Translations under genes and position numbers: made by a program | Assembly (NCBI RefSeq): GCF_003428645.1 | Contig: NZ_QVQH01000001.1 | Span: forward strand, 186,001 to 250,000 | DNA length: 64,000 nucleotides | Direction of reading: 5' to 3' | Source: Geodermatophilus marinus | GTDB taxonomy: Bacteria; Actinomycetota; Actinomycetes; Mycobacteriales; Geodermatophilaceae | Shown: piece after piece, positions 1 through 8,414 of the stretch | How the letters are laid out: each line of letters starts with the position of its first letter | How positions within the stretch are numbered: position 1 is the first letter of the stretch | Notes under the pieces: model-generated | The model's input: the letters and a program-made list of their open reading frames with translations, nothing else | What the model was told of the DNA's origin: nothing | Databases searched by the model: none

Positions 1-230
1 TCGACGATCCAGACCCGGTCGGCGGCCAGGCGCCGGCGGTCGTCGGGGGCCTCCTCGCTGAACACCACGTCGTCGGGCCGGCGGTCGGCCAGCACCCGGG
101 TGACGGCCCGCTGGGCGGCGGCGTCCCCCGCGTCGCCCAGGGCCCGACCGGTGAGCCCGCCGTCCCGCAGCCCCACCAGCGCCTCCGCGGCGGCCCGCGC
201 CGCCGCCGCGGCGACCGCGACGTCGGTCAC
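1..230 (-). CDS. Inositol monophosphatase / CysQ-family phosphatase, N-terminal fragment
   Basis: Partial gene: the N-terminal 76 residues are in the window and the rest lies beyond base 1. The readable part has an Ala-rich first helix, then a stretch with SEEAPDD and RVWIVD. This matches the metal-site region of the inositol monophosphatase / 3'(2'),5'-bisphosphate nucleotidase superfamily, where E-E and the following W-I-V-D-P-L-D-G-T loop bind Mg2+. The DGT part is cut off. Translation starts at a GTG that shares four bases (GTGA) with the stop of the thioesterase gene upstream, so the two are probably coupled. The substrate (inositol phosphate, histidinol phosphate or PAP) cannot be told from this fragment. 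Confidence 0.75.
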   Translation of the reverse strand, partial: MTDVAVAAAAARAAAEALVGLRDGGLTGRALGDAGDAAAQRAVTRVLADRRPDDVVFSEEAPDDRRRLAADRVWIV

Positions 231-940
231 TCCCCGTCCCCGGGCACGCCCGTCGCGTCGGTGGGGCGCCGGGGCGGTGCGTGCCGCCCGCGGGCGTCGG
301 TGATGGCCCCGAAGTAGTCGGCGTGCCGGTCGGCGCGGGGCATGACGAACACCCCGCGGGCGGCGACGAGCGGCTCGTCGGGCGCGGCCTCGGCCGCGAT
401 GCTCCCGCCGAGGTCCACCCGCCGGCCGGACGCCGCCGTCACCGCGGCCCGCAGCACCAGCGGGGTGTCCAGCGGCACGGGACGCCGGTACTCGAGCTCC
501 AGCCGGGCGGTCATGCCCCACAGCCCGGCCGCGATCGCCGCCGAGCCGAGCAGCTGGTCGGCCAGCAGCGCGCTCACCCCGCCGTGCACGTACCCGGGCG
601 GACCCTCGAAGGCCGGGCCGAGGGTCGCCCGGCCGAGCACACCACCGTCGGTGCGCCGGAAGCGCACCGGTGGCGCCAGGGCGCTGCCCACGCCGGACAC
701 CGGGTTGTAGACCCGGCGGAACACGACCGGGTCGTCCAGCGCGGGCAGCTGCGTCACCGGCCGCTGCGCCGCCGCCAGCCGCCCGGTGAGCTCCCGCACC
801 GCCGTGGCGGTCGCCCGCAGGTCGCCCGCCGGCACGGTGGTCCGCACCGAGGCGTCGACCAGCCCGCGCAGGGCGGTGCCCAGCTCGGTCACCGCGGCCA
901 TGAGCTCGCTGTCGTACGGCTGCCCGTCGTCGGTCTGCAC
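227..940 (-). CDS. PaaI-type hotdog-fold thioesterase
   Basis: A 237-residue protein with a C-terminal single hotdog domain of the PaaI/4HBT type. It carries the family motif around residues 112-121 (EGPPGYVHGG), where the His-Gly-Gly turn lies on the acyl-CoA binding helix, followed by ALLADQLLG. Such enzymes hydrolyse acyl-CoA thioesters in the cytoplasm; the acyl chain cannot be predicted. The first ~65 residues are helical and not part of the hotdog core, so an internal ATG near residue 14 (MAAVTELG) is an alternative to the GTG start used here. It overlaps the next gene on the same strand by four bases. Confidence 0.85.
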   Translation of the reverse strand: MQTDDGQPYDSELMAAVTELGTALRGLVDASVRTTVPAGDLRATATAVRELTGRLAAAQRPVTQLPALDDPVVFRRVYNPVSGVGSALAPPVRFRRTDGGVLGRATLGPAFEGPPGYVHGGVSALLADQLLGSAAIAAGLWGMTARLELEYRRPVPLDTPLVLRAAVTAASGRRVDLGGSIAAEAAPDEPLVAARGVFVMPRADRHADYFGAITDARGRHAPPRRPTDATGVPGDGE

Positions 941-958
941 GACCGGACGGTAGCCAGC

Positions 959-2536
959 TCAGCCCTGCGGCCCCGGGCCGGGGGACGGCGGCGCCTGCTG
1001 CGGCGGGGGGCCCGAGCGCGGCAGCCGCACCGTGAACACGGCGCCGGCCCCGGGCGCCGTCCGCAGGTCCACCGTGCCGCCGTGCGCGGCGACCAGCGCG
1101 GAGACGATCGCCAGCCCCAGACCGGTGCCGCCCTGCGCGCGGGCGCGGGAGGGATCGGCGCGGTAGAACCGCTCGAACACCCGGGCGGCGTGCTCGGGGG
1201 CCATCCCGGGGCCCTCGTCGGCGACCCGGAGGACGACGAACCCGCCGTCCTCGTCGTCGGACCCGTGGCCGCCGTCCCCGTCGCCCGGCTCGTCGGTGAT
1301 CGTGACGGTGAGCGCCGCGGTGGTCGGCGTGTGCACGAGCGCGTTGGTGACCAGGTTGCCGACCACCTGGCGCAGCCGGGCCTCGTCCCCCAGCACGACG
1401 GGCAGCTCGGAGAGGCCCCCGTCGAGGTGCAGGGCGACCGGCCGCTCCGGCTGGACCGCGCGGGCGTCGTGGACGGCGTCCCCCGCGACCTCGGCGAGGT
1501 CGACCGGCGCGATGGACAGCGGCCGCTGCTGGTCCAGCCGGGCCAGCTGCAGGAGGTCCTCGACGAGCACGCCCATGCGGGCGCCCTCGGACTCGATGCG
1601 GGCCATGAGCCGGCGGGTCTCCTCGGGGCTGCCCACGGCACCCTGCCGGTAGAGCTCGGCGAACCCGCGGATCGAGGTGAGCGGGGTGCGCAGCTCGTGG
1701 CTGGCGTCGGCGACGAACCGGCGCATCCGCGCCTCCGAGGACCGGGCCTGCTCCTCGGAGGCCTGCTGGGCCCGGAACGAGGCCTCGATGCGCCCGAGCA
1801 TGCCGTTGAGGGCCAGCGACAGCCGGCCCACCTCGGTGCGCTCGTCGCCGACGGGCACCCGCTGCGAGAGGTCCCCGGCGGCGATGGCCCGCGCGGTGCG
1901 CTCCACCTCGGACAGCGGGCGGAGGCTGTTGCGGACGAGCACGTACCCGGCCGTGGCGAGGACGGCCAGGACGATCAGCCCGACGACGACCTCGATGGCC
2001 ACCAGGCGGCCGATGACCTGGTCGTCGGACTCGAAGCCGCTGGCCACGACCGCGGTGTTCCCGTTCCCGGCATCCTCGCTGAGCGCCCGCCAGAGCCGGC
2101 CGTCGTCCGACCGGACGGTGACCGGGTGGCCGATGCCGGCCCGCACCAGCTCGGCGTCCCGCCCCGAGAACCGGAGGCCCTCCGCCTCGAGGGGGAGGGA
2201 GAGCACGGAGCTGCCGCCGTCCGGGGTCAGGCAGGCGACGTAGTACGTGCTGATCTGCGGGCCACCGCCGCGGGGCCATGGGAGGCCCTCCGCGCAGGCC
2301 TGGTCGAACCAGGGCTCCCGCTCGTAGCGCGCCAGCGTGGCCTGGAGCTGCTGGTCCTGCTGCCCGACGATGTAGCGCTTGAGCAGCGAGGTGGCGGCGA
2401 TCCCCGTGGCCGTGAGCGCGATGACCACCAGACCCATGAGCAGCGCCACGAGCGTGACGCGCAACGGGAAGCGCGGTGCCCGCCCGTCGGATCGGGCGGG
2501 CACCGCGCCGGTGCCCGGTGGCGGCCGGTCGGTCAC
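959..2536 (-). CDS. HAMP-domain sensor histidine kinase (PhoR/TrcS-like)
   Basis: A 525-residue membrane sensor kinase. There is a first transmembrane helix at about residues 25-50, an extracytoplasmic sensor of about 120 residues, a second helix at about 175-195, a HAMP linker, a HisKA helix with FVADASHELRTPL (the His is the phosphorylation site), and a HATPase_c domain with the N box (NALVHT), DEGPGM and GGTGLGLAIV. It has the classic OmpR-partner layout and ends in a Pro/Gln-rich tail. The GTG start overlaps the stop of the response regulator by four bases, so regulator and kinase are made as a pair. The signal sensed is unknown. Confidence 0.92.
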   Translation of the reverse strand: MTDRPPPGTGAVPARSDGRAPRFPLRVTLVALLMGLVVIALTATGIAATSLLKRYIVGQQDQQLQATLARYEREPWFDQACAEGLPWPRGGGPQISTYYVACLTPDGGSSVLSLPLEAEGLRFSGRDAELVRAGIGHPVTVRSDDGRLWRALSEDAGNGNTAVVASGFESDDQVIGRLVAIEVVVGLIVLAVLATAGYVLVRNSLRPLSEVERTARAIAAGDLSQRVPVGDERTEVGRLSLALNGMLGRIEASFRAQQASEEQARSSEARMRRFVADASHELRTPLTSIRGFAELYRQGAVGSPEETRRLMARIESEGARMGVLVEDLLQLARLDQQRPLSIAPVDLAEVAGDAVHDARAVQPERPVALHLDGGLSELPVVLGDEARLRQVVGNLVTNALVHTPTTAALTVTITDEPGDGDGGHGSDDEDGGFVVLRVADEGPGMAPEHAARVFERFYRADPSRARAQGGTGLGLAIVSALVAAHGGTVDLRTAPGAGAVFTVRLPRSGPPPQQAPPSPGPGPQG

Positions 2537-3255
2537 GCGCCCCGCGGCAGCCGCAGGGTGTAGCCGACGCCCCGGATCGTGTGCAGGAGCCGCGGCTCGG
2601 TGGTGTCGACCTTGCGCCGCAGGTAGGAGATGTAGGACTCGACCACGTTCGCCTCACCGTTGAAGTCGTAGTTCCAGACGTGGTCCAGGATCTGCGCTTT
2701 CGACAGCACGCGCCCGGCGTTGGCCATCAGGTAGCGCAGCAGCTTGAACTCGGTCGGCGACAGGCTGATGACCTCGCCGGCCTTGACCACCTCGTGGCTC
2801 TCCTCGTCGAGCTCGATGTCGGCGAAGGTGAGCTTCGGGGACGCGTCGGCGCGCTGCTGGCCGCCGGTGCGCCGCAGCACCGCCCGGATGCGGGCCAGCA
2901 CCTCGTCCAGGCTGAAGGGCTTGGTGACGTAGTCGTCCCCACCGAGGGTCAGGCCGGAGACCTTGTCCTCGGCGGCGTCGCGCGCGGTGAGGAAGAGGAC
3001 GGGCGTGTGGCGGCCGGTCTCCCGCAGCCGGCGGACGACGCCGAAGCCGTCGAGCCCGGGCATCATCACGTCGAGCACGAGCAGGTCGGGTCGGAAGGAC
3101 GCCGCCATCGACAGCGCCTGCTGGCCGTCGGCCGCGGTGGCCACCTCGAACCCGGCGTAGCGGAGGCTGGCGGAGAGCAGCTCGCGGATGTTCGGCTCGT
3201 CGTCGACCACGAGGAGGCGGGCCTCCGGGGTCGAGCTCCTGCCGGTGCCGGTCAC
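2533..3255 (-). CDS. OmpR-family response regulator (mycobacterial PhoP-like)
   Basis: Receiver domain followed by a winged-helix DNA-binding domain. The acidic pocket (LLVVDDEPN), the phospho-acceptor Asp in LLVLDVMMPG, the LTARD switch and KPF are all present. The output domain reads LSPTEFKLLRYL...ESYISYLRRKVD, very close to what I remember of M. tuberculosis PhoP. This is the PhoPR class, not the phosphate-starvation class, which is at 48.8-50.7 kb. I chose the GTG at 3255 because GGGAGG lies four bases upstream; an in-frame ATG at 3289 is possible but has a poor ribosome site. The stop overlaps the kinase start. Confidence 0.9.
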   Translation of the reverse strand: MTGTGRSSTPEARLLVVDDEPNIRELLSASLRYAGFEVATAADGQQALSMAASFRPDLLVLDVMMPGLDGFGVVRRLRETGRHTPVLFLTARDAAEDKVSGLTLGGDDYVTKPFSLDEVLARIRAVLRRTGGQQRADASPKLTFADIELDEESHEVVKAGEVISLSPTEFKLLRYLMANAGRVLSKAQILDHVWNYDFNGEANVVESYISYLRRKVDTTEPRLLHTIRGVGYTLRLPRGA

Positions 3256-3380
3256 AGCACCTCCCGTCGCGCGCGTCGCCGTCGTCATGCCCCGAGGGTG
3301 CGCCGGGGGACTGGGCCCGCCCTGGACGGTACCTGTGAGCTGCCTGTGCGCCGTGCCGCGCGGGGCGGGGGCGGACGGCG

Positions 3381-4157
3381 TCAGCCGGCCGGGGCCATGG
3401 CGCGGCCGCGGCGCCAGTACCCGATGGCGTGGTGCTGGGCGCGGCCCAGGCCCCACCGGCCGCGCAGGTCGGCGCGGACGGCGCGGACGGTCGCCGACTC
3501 GGCGGCCACCCACGCGAACAGGTCCTCGCCCTCGGGCCGCTCGAGCGCTGCGACGGCGTCGACCAGCAGCGTCCCCTCCCCGGGCGGGCTGGCCCCCCGG
3601 TGCAGCCAGCGGACGTCCACGCCGGCCGGGTGGACCAGCGCCTGCTCCTCGTCGGCGCCGGCCACCTCCACGAGGGCCACGCCGCGGGTCCCCGCGGGTG
3701 CCGCGGCGAGGATCCGGCCGATCGCCGGCAGCGCGGTCTCGTCACCGGCCAGGAGCAGCCACCCGGCCGGCCGGTCGCCGAGCGGACCCGCGCCCGCGAC
3801 GCCCAGCAGGGCACCCGGGACCGCGGCCGCGGCCCAGGTGGCGGCCGGGCCGTCCCCGTGCAGGACGAAGTCGATCTCCACCTCACCGCGGGCCGGGTCC
3901 TGCCGGCGGGCGGTGTAGCTGCGCAGGCTGACCCCGTGGCGCCCCTGGGGCCAGACGATCCGCCCGTCCCGGGCGACCGCCGGCCACCGCGGCGCCGGGT
4001 CGCCGACCTCGGGGACGAGCAGGTTGACCGTCGGGCCGGCCGCGGCCACGGCCTCCGCCGTGCCGGAGAGGACCACCCGGCGGACCGTCGGGGTGACGCC
4101 GGCGACCGAGACGACGGTCAGCACGTCGACCGGACGGGTGGCGTCGGGGGCGGTCAC
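3381..4157 (-). CDS. Siderophore-interacting protein (FAD/NAD(P)H ferric-siderophore reductase family)
   Basis: A 258-residue cytoplasmic flavoprotein of the ViuB/YqjH family, which reduces imported ferric siderophores to release iron. The N-terminal barrel ends with LRSYTARR, the FAD isoalloxazine contact, and is followed by FVLHGDGPAATWA, typical of SIP proteins. The C-terminal half (GDETALPAIGRIL ... FAWVAAESATVRAVRADL) is the NAD(P)H-binding part. It stands alone with its own promoter: a TAGGCT -10 box at 4166-4171 lies eight bases before the GTG, so the message is probably leaderless. Iron control is likely but I see no clear metal-regulator box. Confidence 0.88.
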   Translation of the reverse strand: MTAPDATRPVDVLTVVSVAGVTPTVRRVVLSGTAEAVAAAGPTVNLLVPEVGDPAPRWPAVARDGRIVWPQGRHGVSLRSYTARRQDPARGEVEIDFVLHGDGPAATWAAAAVPGALLGVAGAGPLGDRPAGWLLLAGDETALPAIGRILAAAPAGTRGVALVEVAGADEEQALVHPAGVDVRWLHRGASPPGEGTLLVDAVAALERPEGEDLFAWVAAESATVRAVRADLRGRWGLGRAQHHAIGYWRRGRAMAPAG

Positions 4158-4434
4158 GGCCAGTCAGCCTAAACGGGCCGACCCGGCCGACCCCGGGGGA
4201 ATGGAGTCGACCGGGCCGGCGATCGAGGACGGGGAGACGTCACCGTGAGTAGTCACTCAACCGCCGCTCAGCAGCGACGATGTCGACGACGTCCCCGTCG
4301 CCCTCCACGCTACGTGACCGCGGCGGATCTGCCACTGCCCGAACGGGTGACCATGCGCCACGGACGGGGACATGTGTGCCTCCGGGTCGCTGCGGGCACG
4401 GGCAGGGGACCACGAGCGAACGGGAGCGCGAGCG
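4158..4434. other. Divergent intergenic region between the siderophore-interacting gene and the TUDOR-type gene
   Basis: This 277-nt stretch has the -10 box of the minus-strand flavoprotein gene at 4166-4171 and a short inverted repeat TGAGTAGTCACTCA at 4246-4259. A reading frame runs through 4245-4460 but its product is Arg-rich with no recognisable pattern, and it overlaps the start of the next gene, so I do not call it. No RNA gene is evident. Confidence 0.4.
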
Positions 4435-4644
4435 ATGGCCGACGACCTGAAGAAGGGTGACGACGTCACCTGGAAGAGCCACGGCGAGACGGTCGAGGGC
4501 ACCGTCACGCGCAAGATCACCGAGGACACCGAGGCGGCCGGCCGCACCGTGCGCGCCAGCAAGGACGAGCCGCAGTACGAGGTGGAGAGCGAGAAGTCGG
4601 GCAACACGGCGGTGCACAAGCCCGGCGCCCTCCACGAGAAGTGA
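4435..4644 (+). CDS. DUF2945 / hypervirulence-associated TUDOR-domain protein
   Basis: A 69-residue protein starting MADDLKKGDDVTWKSHG. The pattern K-G-D-x-V-x-W-x-S-H-G, then V-x-G-T-V, and a C-terminal Y-E-V-x-S-E-K-S-G-x-x-A-V-H-K-P is the compact beta-barrel of the DUF2945 (hypervirulence-associated TUDOR) family. Members are small cytoplasmic proteins often found near stress genes; no biochemical role is settled. It lies 25 nt before a DUF2795 gene on the same strand, and the two probably share a transcript. Confidence 0.85.
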   Translation: MADDLKKGDDVTWKSHGETVEGTVTRKITEDTEAAGRTVRASKDEPQYEVESEKSGNTAVHKPGALHEK

Positions 4645-4669
4645 CACCCCGACGAGGAGGAGGACGACC

Positions 4670-5101
4670 GTGAGCGAGACCGGGGACCAGTTCGCCGGCA
4701 CGTCCGCGCGCAGCACCAAGCACAACCCGCGGCTGGACGAGGAGCTGGAGCACGAGGTCCAGGGGATGCTGAAGGCCGAACGGTCCACCCGCGCCGAGGA
4801 GTGGCGCGAGGTCGAGCCGGTCGCCGAGGGGGATCCCGACATCGACGCGGACCCGGCCGGGACGCTGGTCGGGGGCACGCCCACGGGCATGGACGCCGAC
4901 GCCGTCGTCGTCCGGGCCGAGCTGGCCCGCTGGCTGGACCGGGCCGACTTCCCGAGCACCGGTCCGGACCTGGTCGAGGCCGCCCTGGACCACCGTGCCC
5001 CGGACGCCGTCGTGGACGAGCTGCGCCGGCTGCCCGAGGGGGAGCGCTACGAGCGCGTGGGCGACGTCGTCCGGGCGCTCGGCTACCCGACGGAGACCTG
5101 A
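4670..5101 (+). CDS. DUF2795-type small acidic protein
   Basis: A 143-residue acidic protein. The N-terminal half is polar and probably disordered (KHNPRLDEELEHEVQGMLK). The C-terminal ~60 residues (RAELARWLDRADFP ... LRRLPEGERYERVGDVVRALGY) look like the DUF2795 helical domain, which is widespread in Actinobacteria and has no assigned function. I placed the start at the GTG at 4670 because a strong GAGGAGGAGG lies just upstream; the longer open frame before it overlaps the previous gene and has the wrong composition. Confidence 0.75.
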   Translation: MSETGDQFAGTSARSTKHNPRLDEELEHEVQGMLKAERSTRAEEWREVEPVAEGDPDIDADPAGTLVGGTPTGMDADAVVVRAELARWLDRADFPSTGPDLVEAALDHRAPDAVVDELRRLPEGERYERVGDVVRALGYPTET

Positions 5102-5112
5102 CGCGAGGGCGG

Positions 5113-6141
5113 TCAGGGGCTCACGGGCTCCTGACCGTTCCCGCTCGCCCGCTCCTCGGCCTCGGCGATCTCCTCGGCACCGCGACGGCGGAACAGCCGT
5201 GACCCCGGGAACCCCTTGATCACGTGCCGGACGTCCTCCATGGTGTCCAGCAGGTCGTGGATGTCGGCGCCGACGTTGCCCATCGACCGCAGGATCGGCA
5301 GGACGTCCTCGTCGAGGTGCGCCGCGAGCTGCGGCAGCCGGTCGACCAGCGTGACCAGCGCCTCGGCCTCCTCGGGCGAGACCGACGCCACCAGGCGGCG
5401 CACCGTGGGGGACAGCGCCAGCAGCGGCTCCTCGTAGGTGTCGACCAGCGGGGTGACCCGCCCCAGCAGCTCCTCGGCGGTGCCGACGGCGCCGTCCGCG
5501 CGGGCGAGCGTCGCCCCGGTCGCGGCCACCGCGGCGTCCGCGCGCTGCTGGGTGCTCGCGACGGCGGCGACGGCCTGGTCGGCGCGTTGCTGGGTGCCGG
5601 CCACGGCGGCGACGGCCTGGTCGGCGCGCTGCTGGGTGCCGGCCACGGCGGCGACGGCCTGGTCGGCGCGCTGCTGGGTGCCGGCCACGGCGGCGACGGC
5701 TTCGTCGGCGCGCTGCTGGGTGCTCGCGACGGCGGCGACGGCTTCGTCGGCGCGTTGCTGGGTGCCGGCCACGGCGGCCACGGCCGCGTCGGCCCGCTGC
5801 CGCGTGGTCTCGACCCCGAGGATCTCCGCGTCCGCACGGCGGCGGGTCGCCTCGACCCCCAGGATCTCCGCGTCCGCACGGCGGCGGGTCGCCTCGACCC
5901 CCAGGATCTCCGCGTCGGCGCGCTGCCGGGTCTCGTCCACCCGCTCGACCAGCTCGTCGGCACGCGTGGCGATGCGGTCGAGGTGGTCGACCGCGGCCGT
6001 CACCCGATCGGCCAGGTCCTCCAGCCGCCCGACGAGCGCTGCGACGCGGGGCACCAGCGCCAGCGCCTCACCGACCCCGTCCCGCAGCCCGCCCACCGCG
6101 GAGAGGACGTCGGACGGACCGGGCACCGAGGGGAGTCTCAC
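5113..6141 (-). CDS. Coiled-coil protein with eleven 14-residue tandem repeats
   Basis: About 342 residues. After a short N-terminal region (RLPSVPGPSDVL, then amphipathic helices) the middle is an array of eleven 14-residue units such as TQQRADQAVAAVAG and TRRRADAEILGVEA. Fourteen residues are two heptads, so this should form one long uninterrupted coiled coil. The C-terminal ~110 residues (SPEEAEALVTLVDRLPQLAAHLDEDVLPIL ... HDLLDTMEDVRHVIKGFPG) are a separate helical domain of a kind common in Actinobacteria and without known function. There is no signal peptide or membrane segment. The start is uncertain: GTG at 6141 gives the most natural N-terminus, while an ATG at 6210 would add a short Arg-rich stretch. 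Confidence 0.75.
   Translation of the reverse strand: MRLPSVPGPSDVLSAVGGLRDGVGEALALVPRVAALVGRLEDLADRVTAAVDHLDRIATRADELVERVDETRQRADAEILGVEATRRRADAEILGVEATRRRADAEILGVETTRQRADAAVAAVAGTQQRADEAVAAVASTQQRADEAVAAVAGTQQRADQAVAAVAGTQQRADQAVAAVAGTQQRADQAVAAVASTQQRADAAVAATGATLARADGAVGTAEELLGRVTPLVDTYEEPLLALSPTVRRLVASVSPEEAEALVTLVDRLPQLAAHLDEDVLPILRSMGNVGADIHDLLDTMEDVRHVIKGFPGSRLFRRRGAEEIAEAEERASGNGQEPVSP
5470..5931 (-). repeat. Array of eleven 42-bp in-frame repeats inside the coiled-coil gene
   Basis: Eleven consecutive 42-bp units, each coding for 14 residues with an R-A-D core. Units 1-3 share ADAEILGVE, units 4-9 share AVAAVA, and units 10-11 are degenerate. Central units differ by only a few bases, which suggests recent expansion by slippage or unequal exchange. 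The unit length keeps both the reading frame and the heptad register. Confidence 0.9.
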
Positions 6142-6311
6142 CCCGCGAACGCTACGCAGACCGCCGCCCGTGCGCGCCTCGCTCGCGCGTCCCCTCCCGC
6201 GAAGCGACATGTCGGCCGTATCGTTGGGTACAGCCACGATCACGCGGCGCAACGGTGGGTGCGGTCGCGCCGGGACACGGCGCGGGTCACGAGGATGGGA
6301 AGACGACGCCG

Positions 6312-8384
6312 GTGGGGCACGAGCGGACGCGGGACGAGGGGCGCAGCCGCCTGGTGGGTGCCACCCGCGCCCGGCGCCGCCCGGCGGCCCAGCCACCGCG
6401 GGGCGGCGGCCCCGCCCGCGAGTCGGTCACCGTCGAGCAGCTGGTCGCCCGCCAGGGTGGCGAGGTGGGCCGCCGCCGGGCCGCGCGCACCGGCGAGGTG
6501 CCCATCCCCCTCGCGCCGGGCGAGCAGCCGCCCGCGCACCGGCGCGGCCTGCCTCCCGTCCCGGGTGCGGCCGGGCCCGTTCCCGGCCCGCCCCCCGACC
6601 AGCCGCCGTCCGGCCGCCCCGCGCAGCCCGGCGACAGCGGGGTCGTGTCGCGCGGCCTGCCACCCGTCCCGGGTGCGGCGCCGACCGGCGGCCCGGAGCG
6701 GCCCGCCGACGCCGTCCCGCCGCACGCCGGGTTGCCGCCGGTACCCGCGTCCGCCCGCGCGTCCGTACCGCTGTTCCCGCCGCTGGGCAGCGAGCAGCCC
6801 GGCCACCGGCCCTCCCGGCCGGTCGCGCCGCTGCCGCCCATCCCGGGGCGCGACCTCCCGCCCGCCGGGGCCACCCGGCTCACCCCGCCGGGGCCGCGCG
6901 AGCGCCGCGCCGCCCGCCGCGCGTCCCGGAGCCCGGCCCGGAGGCGCCTCGTCCGCGCCGCCTCCGCGCTGCTCGTCCTCGTCGGCGTGGTCCTGACCTA
7001 CCACCTCGGGCTGTACTTCTACGTCGACCAGGGCATGCGCCGGGTCGCCGCGTTGGCCCCCGCCGGACCGGAGGTGCTCGCCCCCCAGCTGCAGGCAGGG
7101 GCGCAGACCTACCTGGTCGTCGGCACGGGCGTCCCGGGCGGGGAGGGCCCCGCCGCGGTGACGGCCCTGGTCGCCCACGTACCCGCCGACCAGGAGTCCG
7201 CGGTGCTGGTCAGCCTGCCCCCGGCCGCGCTGGTCGACACCCCCGCCTGCGTCCAGGAGGACGGCGGCCTGCGCGAGCCGGCCACCGAGGCCGTCGCCAC
7301 CGCGCTGCTCGACGGTGGGCCGGCCTGCCTCGTGCGCGCGGTGCAGCAGCTCTCCGGGCTGCGGGTCGACCACTACCTCGGCGTGGACCTGGCCCGGGTC
7401 CCGGGCATGGTCGACGCGCTCGGCGGCATCTCCCTCTGCGTGCCCACCCCGTCGGGGGCGGAGGGGAGCGCGGCCGCCCCGGTGCCTGCCGGGACGTCCG
7501 AGCTGACCGGCGAGCAGGTGGCCGGCTACCTGCAGCCCGGTGACGCCGCGGACGCCACGGGCGCCGCCGTCGCCCAGCGCACCCAGCTCCTGCTGACCGC
7601 CACGCTGCTCGCCGCCGCGTCGGTGGACACGCTGCGCGACCCGGTGGCGCTCACCCGCTTCTCCCTCCGCGCCACCGGCGCCCTCACCGTCGACCAGGAC
7701 ACCAACCTCGGCGACCTGCGGACCCTCGCCGGCACCCTCGGCGACCTGACCGGGGACGCCGTGCAGCGCACCCACCTGCCCGTGGCGCGGGCGGACCACG
7801 TGCCGGCCGGCGGGGAGCAGCCCGTCGTGGTGCTCGACGGTGCGGCCACCCGGACGCTGTTCGAGACCGTCATCGACAGCGGCCGGTTGCCCGCCGAGCT
7901 CGCCGTCCCCCCGGCGGACGCCGCCGCGCCGGCCCCGGCCGCCGAGCCGGCCCCGGAGGCCGCGGCACCGGCCGCCGAGCCCGCTCCGGGGGCGCCCACC
8001 GTCCCGCCGGGGCAGATCACCGTCGACGTCCTCAACGGCACCGCGACCGGCGGGCTGGCCGCCACCGCGGCCGAGCAGCTGCGCGCCCAGGGGTTCGTGG
8101 TCGGCGCGGTCGGCAACGAGCCGGGCGCGCCGACCGGCACCCTGGTCCGGTACGCGCCCGAGGCGGCCGAGCAGGCCCGCACCGTGGCGGCCGCCGTCCC
8201 CGGGGCGACGCTGCAGGGGGGAGCGCCCGCCGGCAGCGCCGTGCAGCTGGTGCTGGGGCCCGGCTACGACGGCGTCGTCCCCGTGACCGTCGCGCCCCCG
8301 CCCGTCGCCGCACCCGCGCCCGAGACCACCGCCGCCGCGCCGGAGACCTCCCCGGCGGCGAGCGCCGGACCCGTCCGCTGCTGA
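6312..8384 (+). CDS. Divergent LytR-CpsA-Psr (LCP) protein with C-terminal LytR_C domain
   Basis: About 690 residues: a Pro-rich cytoplasmic region (roughly 1-205) with three GLPPVPG-like segments, one transmembrane helix at about 213-237 (LLVLVGVVLTYHLGLYF), an extracytoplasmic LCP-type domain (about 255-530), and a LytR_C domain (about 570-650, VDVLNGTATGGLAATAAEQL). LCP enzymes move glycopolymers from lipid carriers onto peptidoglycan. The LCP scaffold is visible in LSGLRVDHYLGVDL and MVDALGGISLCVP, but the usual Pro-Arg-Asp loop reads VSLPPAALVD and the LxGxxALxYxRxR segment reads LTGEQVAGYLQPGDA. Two arginine-bearing catalytic motifs are therefore missing. The start (GTG 6312) is tentative; GTG 6255 is the alternative. 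Confidence 0.8.
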   Translation: MGHERTRDEGRSRLVGATRARRRPAAQPPRGGGPARESVTVEQLVARQGGEVGRRRAARTGEVPIPLAPGEQPPAHRRGLPPVPGAAGPVPGPPPDQPPSGRPAQPGDSGVVSRGLPPVPGAAPTGGPERPADAVPPHAGLPPVPASARASVPLFPPLGSEQPGHRPSRPVAPLPPIPGRDLPPAGATRLTPPGPRERRAARRASRSPARRRLVRAASALLVLVGVVLTYHLGLYFYVDQGMRRVAALAPAGPEVLAPQLQAGAQTYLVVGTGVPGGEGPAAVTALVAHVPADQESAVLVSLPPAALVDTPACVQEDGGLREPATEAVATALLDGGPACLVRAVQQLSGLRVDHYLGVDLARVPGMVDALGGISLCVPTPSGAEGSAAAPVPAGTSELTGEQVAGYLQPGDAADATGAAVAQRTQLLLTATLLAAASVDTLRDPVALTRFSLRATGALTVDQDTNLGDLRTLAGTLGDLTGDAVQRTHLPVARADHVPAGGEQPVVVLDGAATRTLFETVIDSGRLPAELAVPPADAAAPAPAAEPAPEAAAPAAEPAPGAPTVPPGQITVDVLNGTATGGLAATAAEQLRAQGFVVGAVGNEPGAPTGTLVRYAPEAAEQARTVAAAVPGATLQGGAPAGSAVQLVLGPGYDGVVPVTVAPPPVAAPAPETTAAAPETSPAASAGPVRC

Positions 8385-8414
8385 CTGTGGGTGGTCGGCC
8401 CGCGCCCGTCTCGC

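Noticed and set aside
281-2563. 760-codon plus-strand open frame
   Set aside because: Lies antisense to the thioesterase and histidine kinase genes; it is rich in His, Gly, Arg and Pro with no domain pattern. Typical mirror frame of G+C-rich DNA.
4245-4460. Possible 71-codon gene before the TUDOR-type gene
   Set aside because: Arg-rich, no ribosome site or -10 box at its start, and it overlaps the next gene out of frame.
5470-5931. CRISPR-like regular repeats
   Set aside because: The 42-bp units have no spacers, are in frame and code for heptad repeats of a coiled-coil protein.
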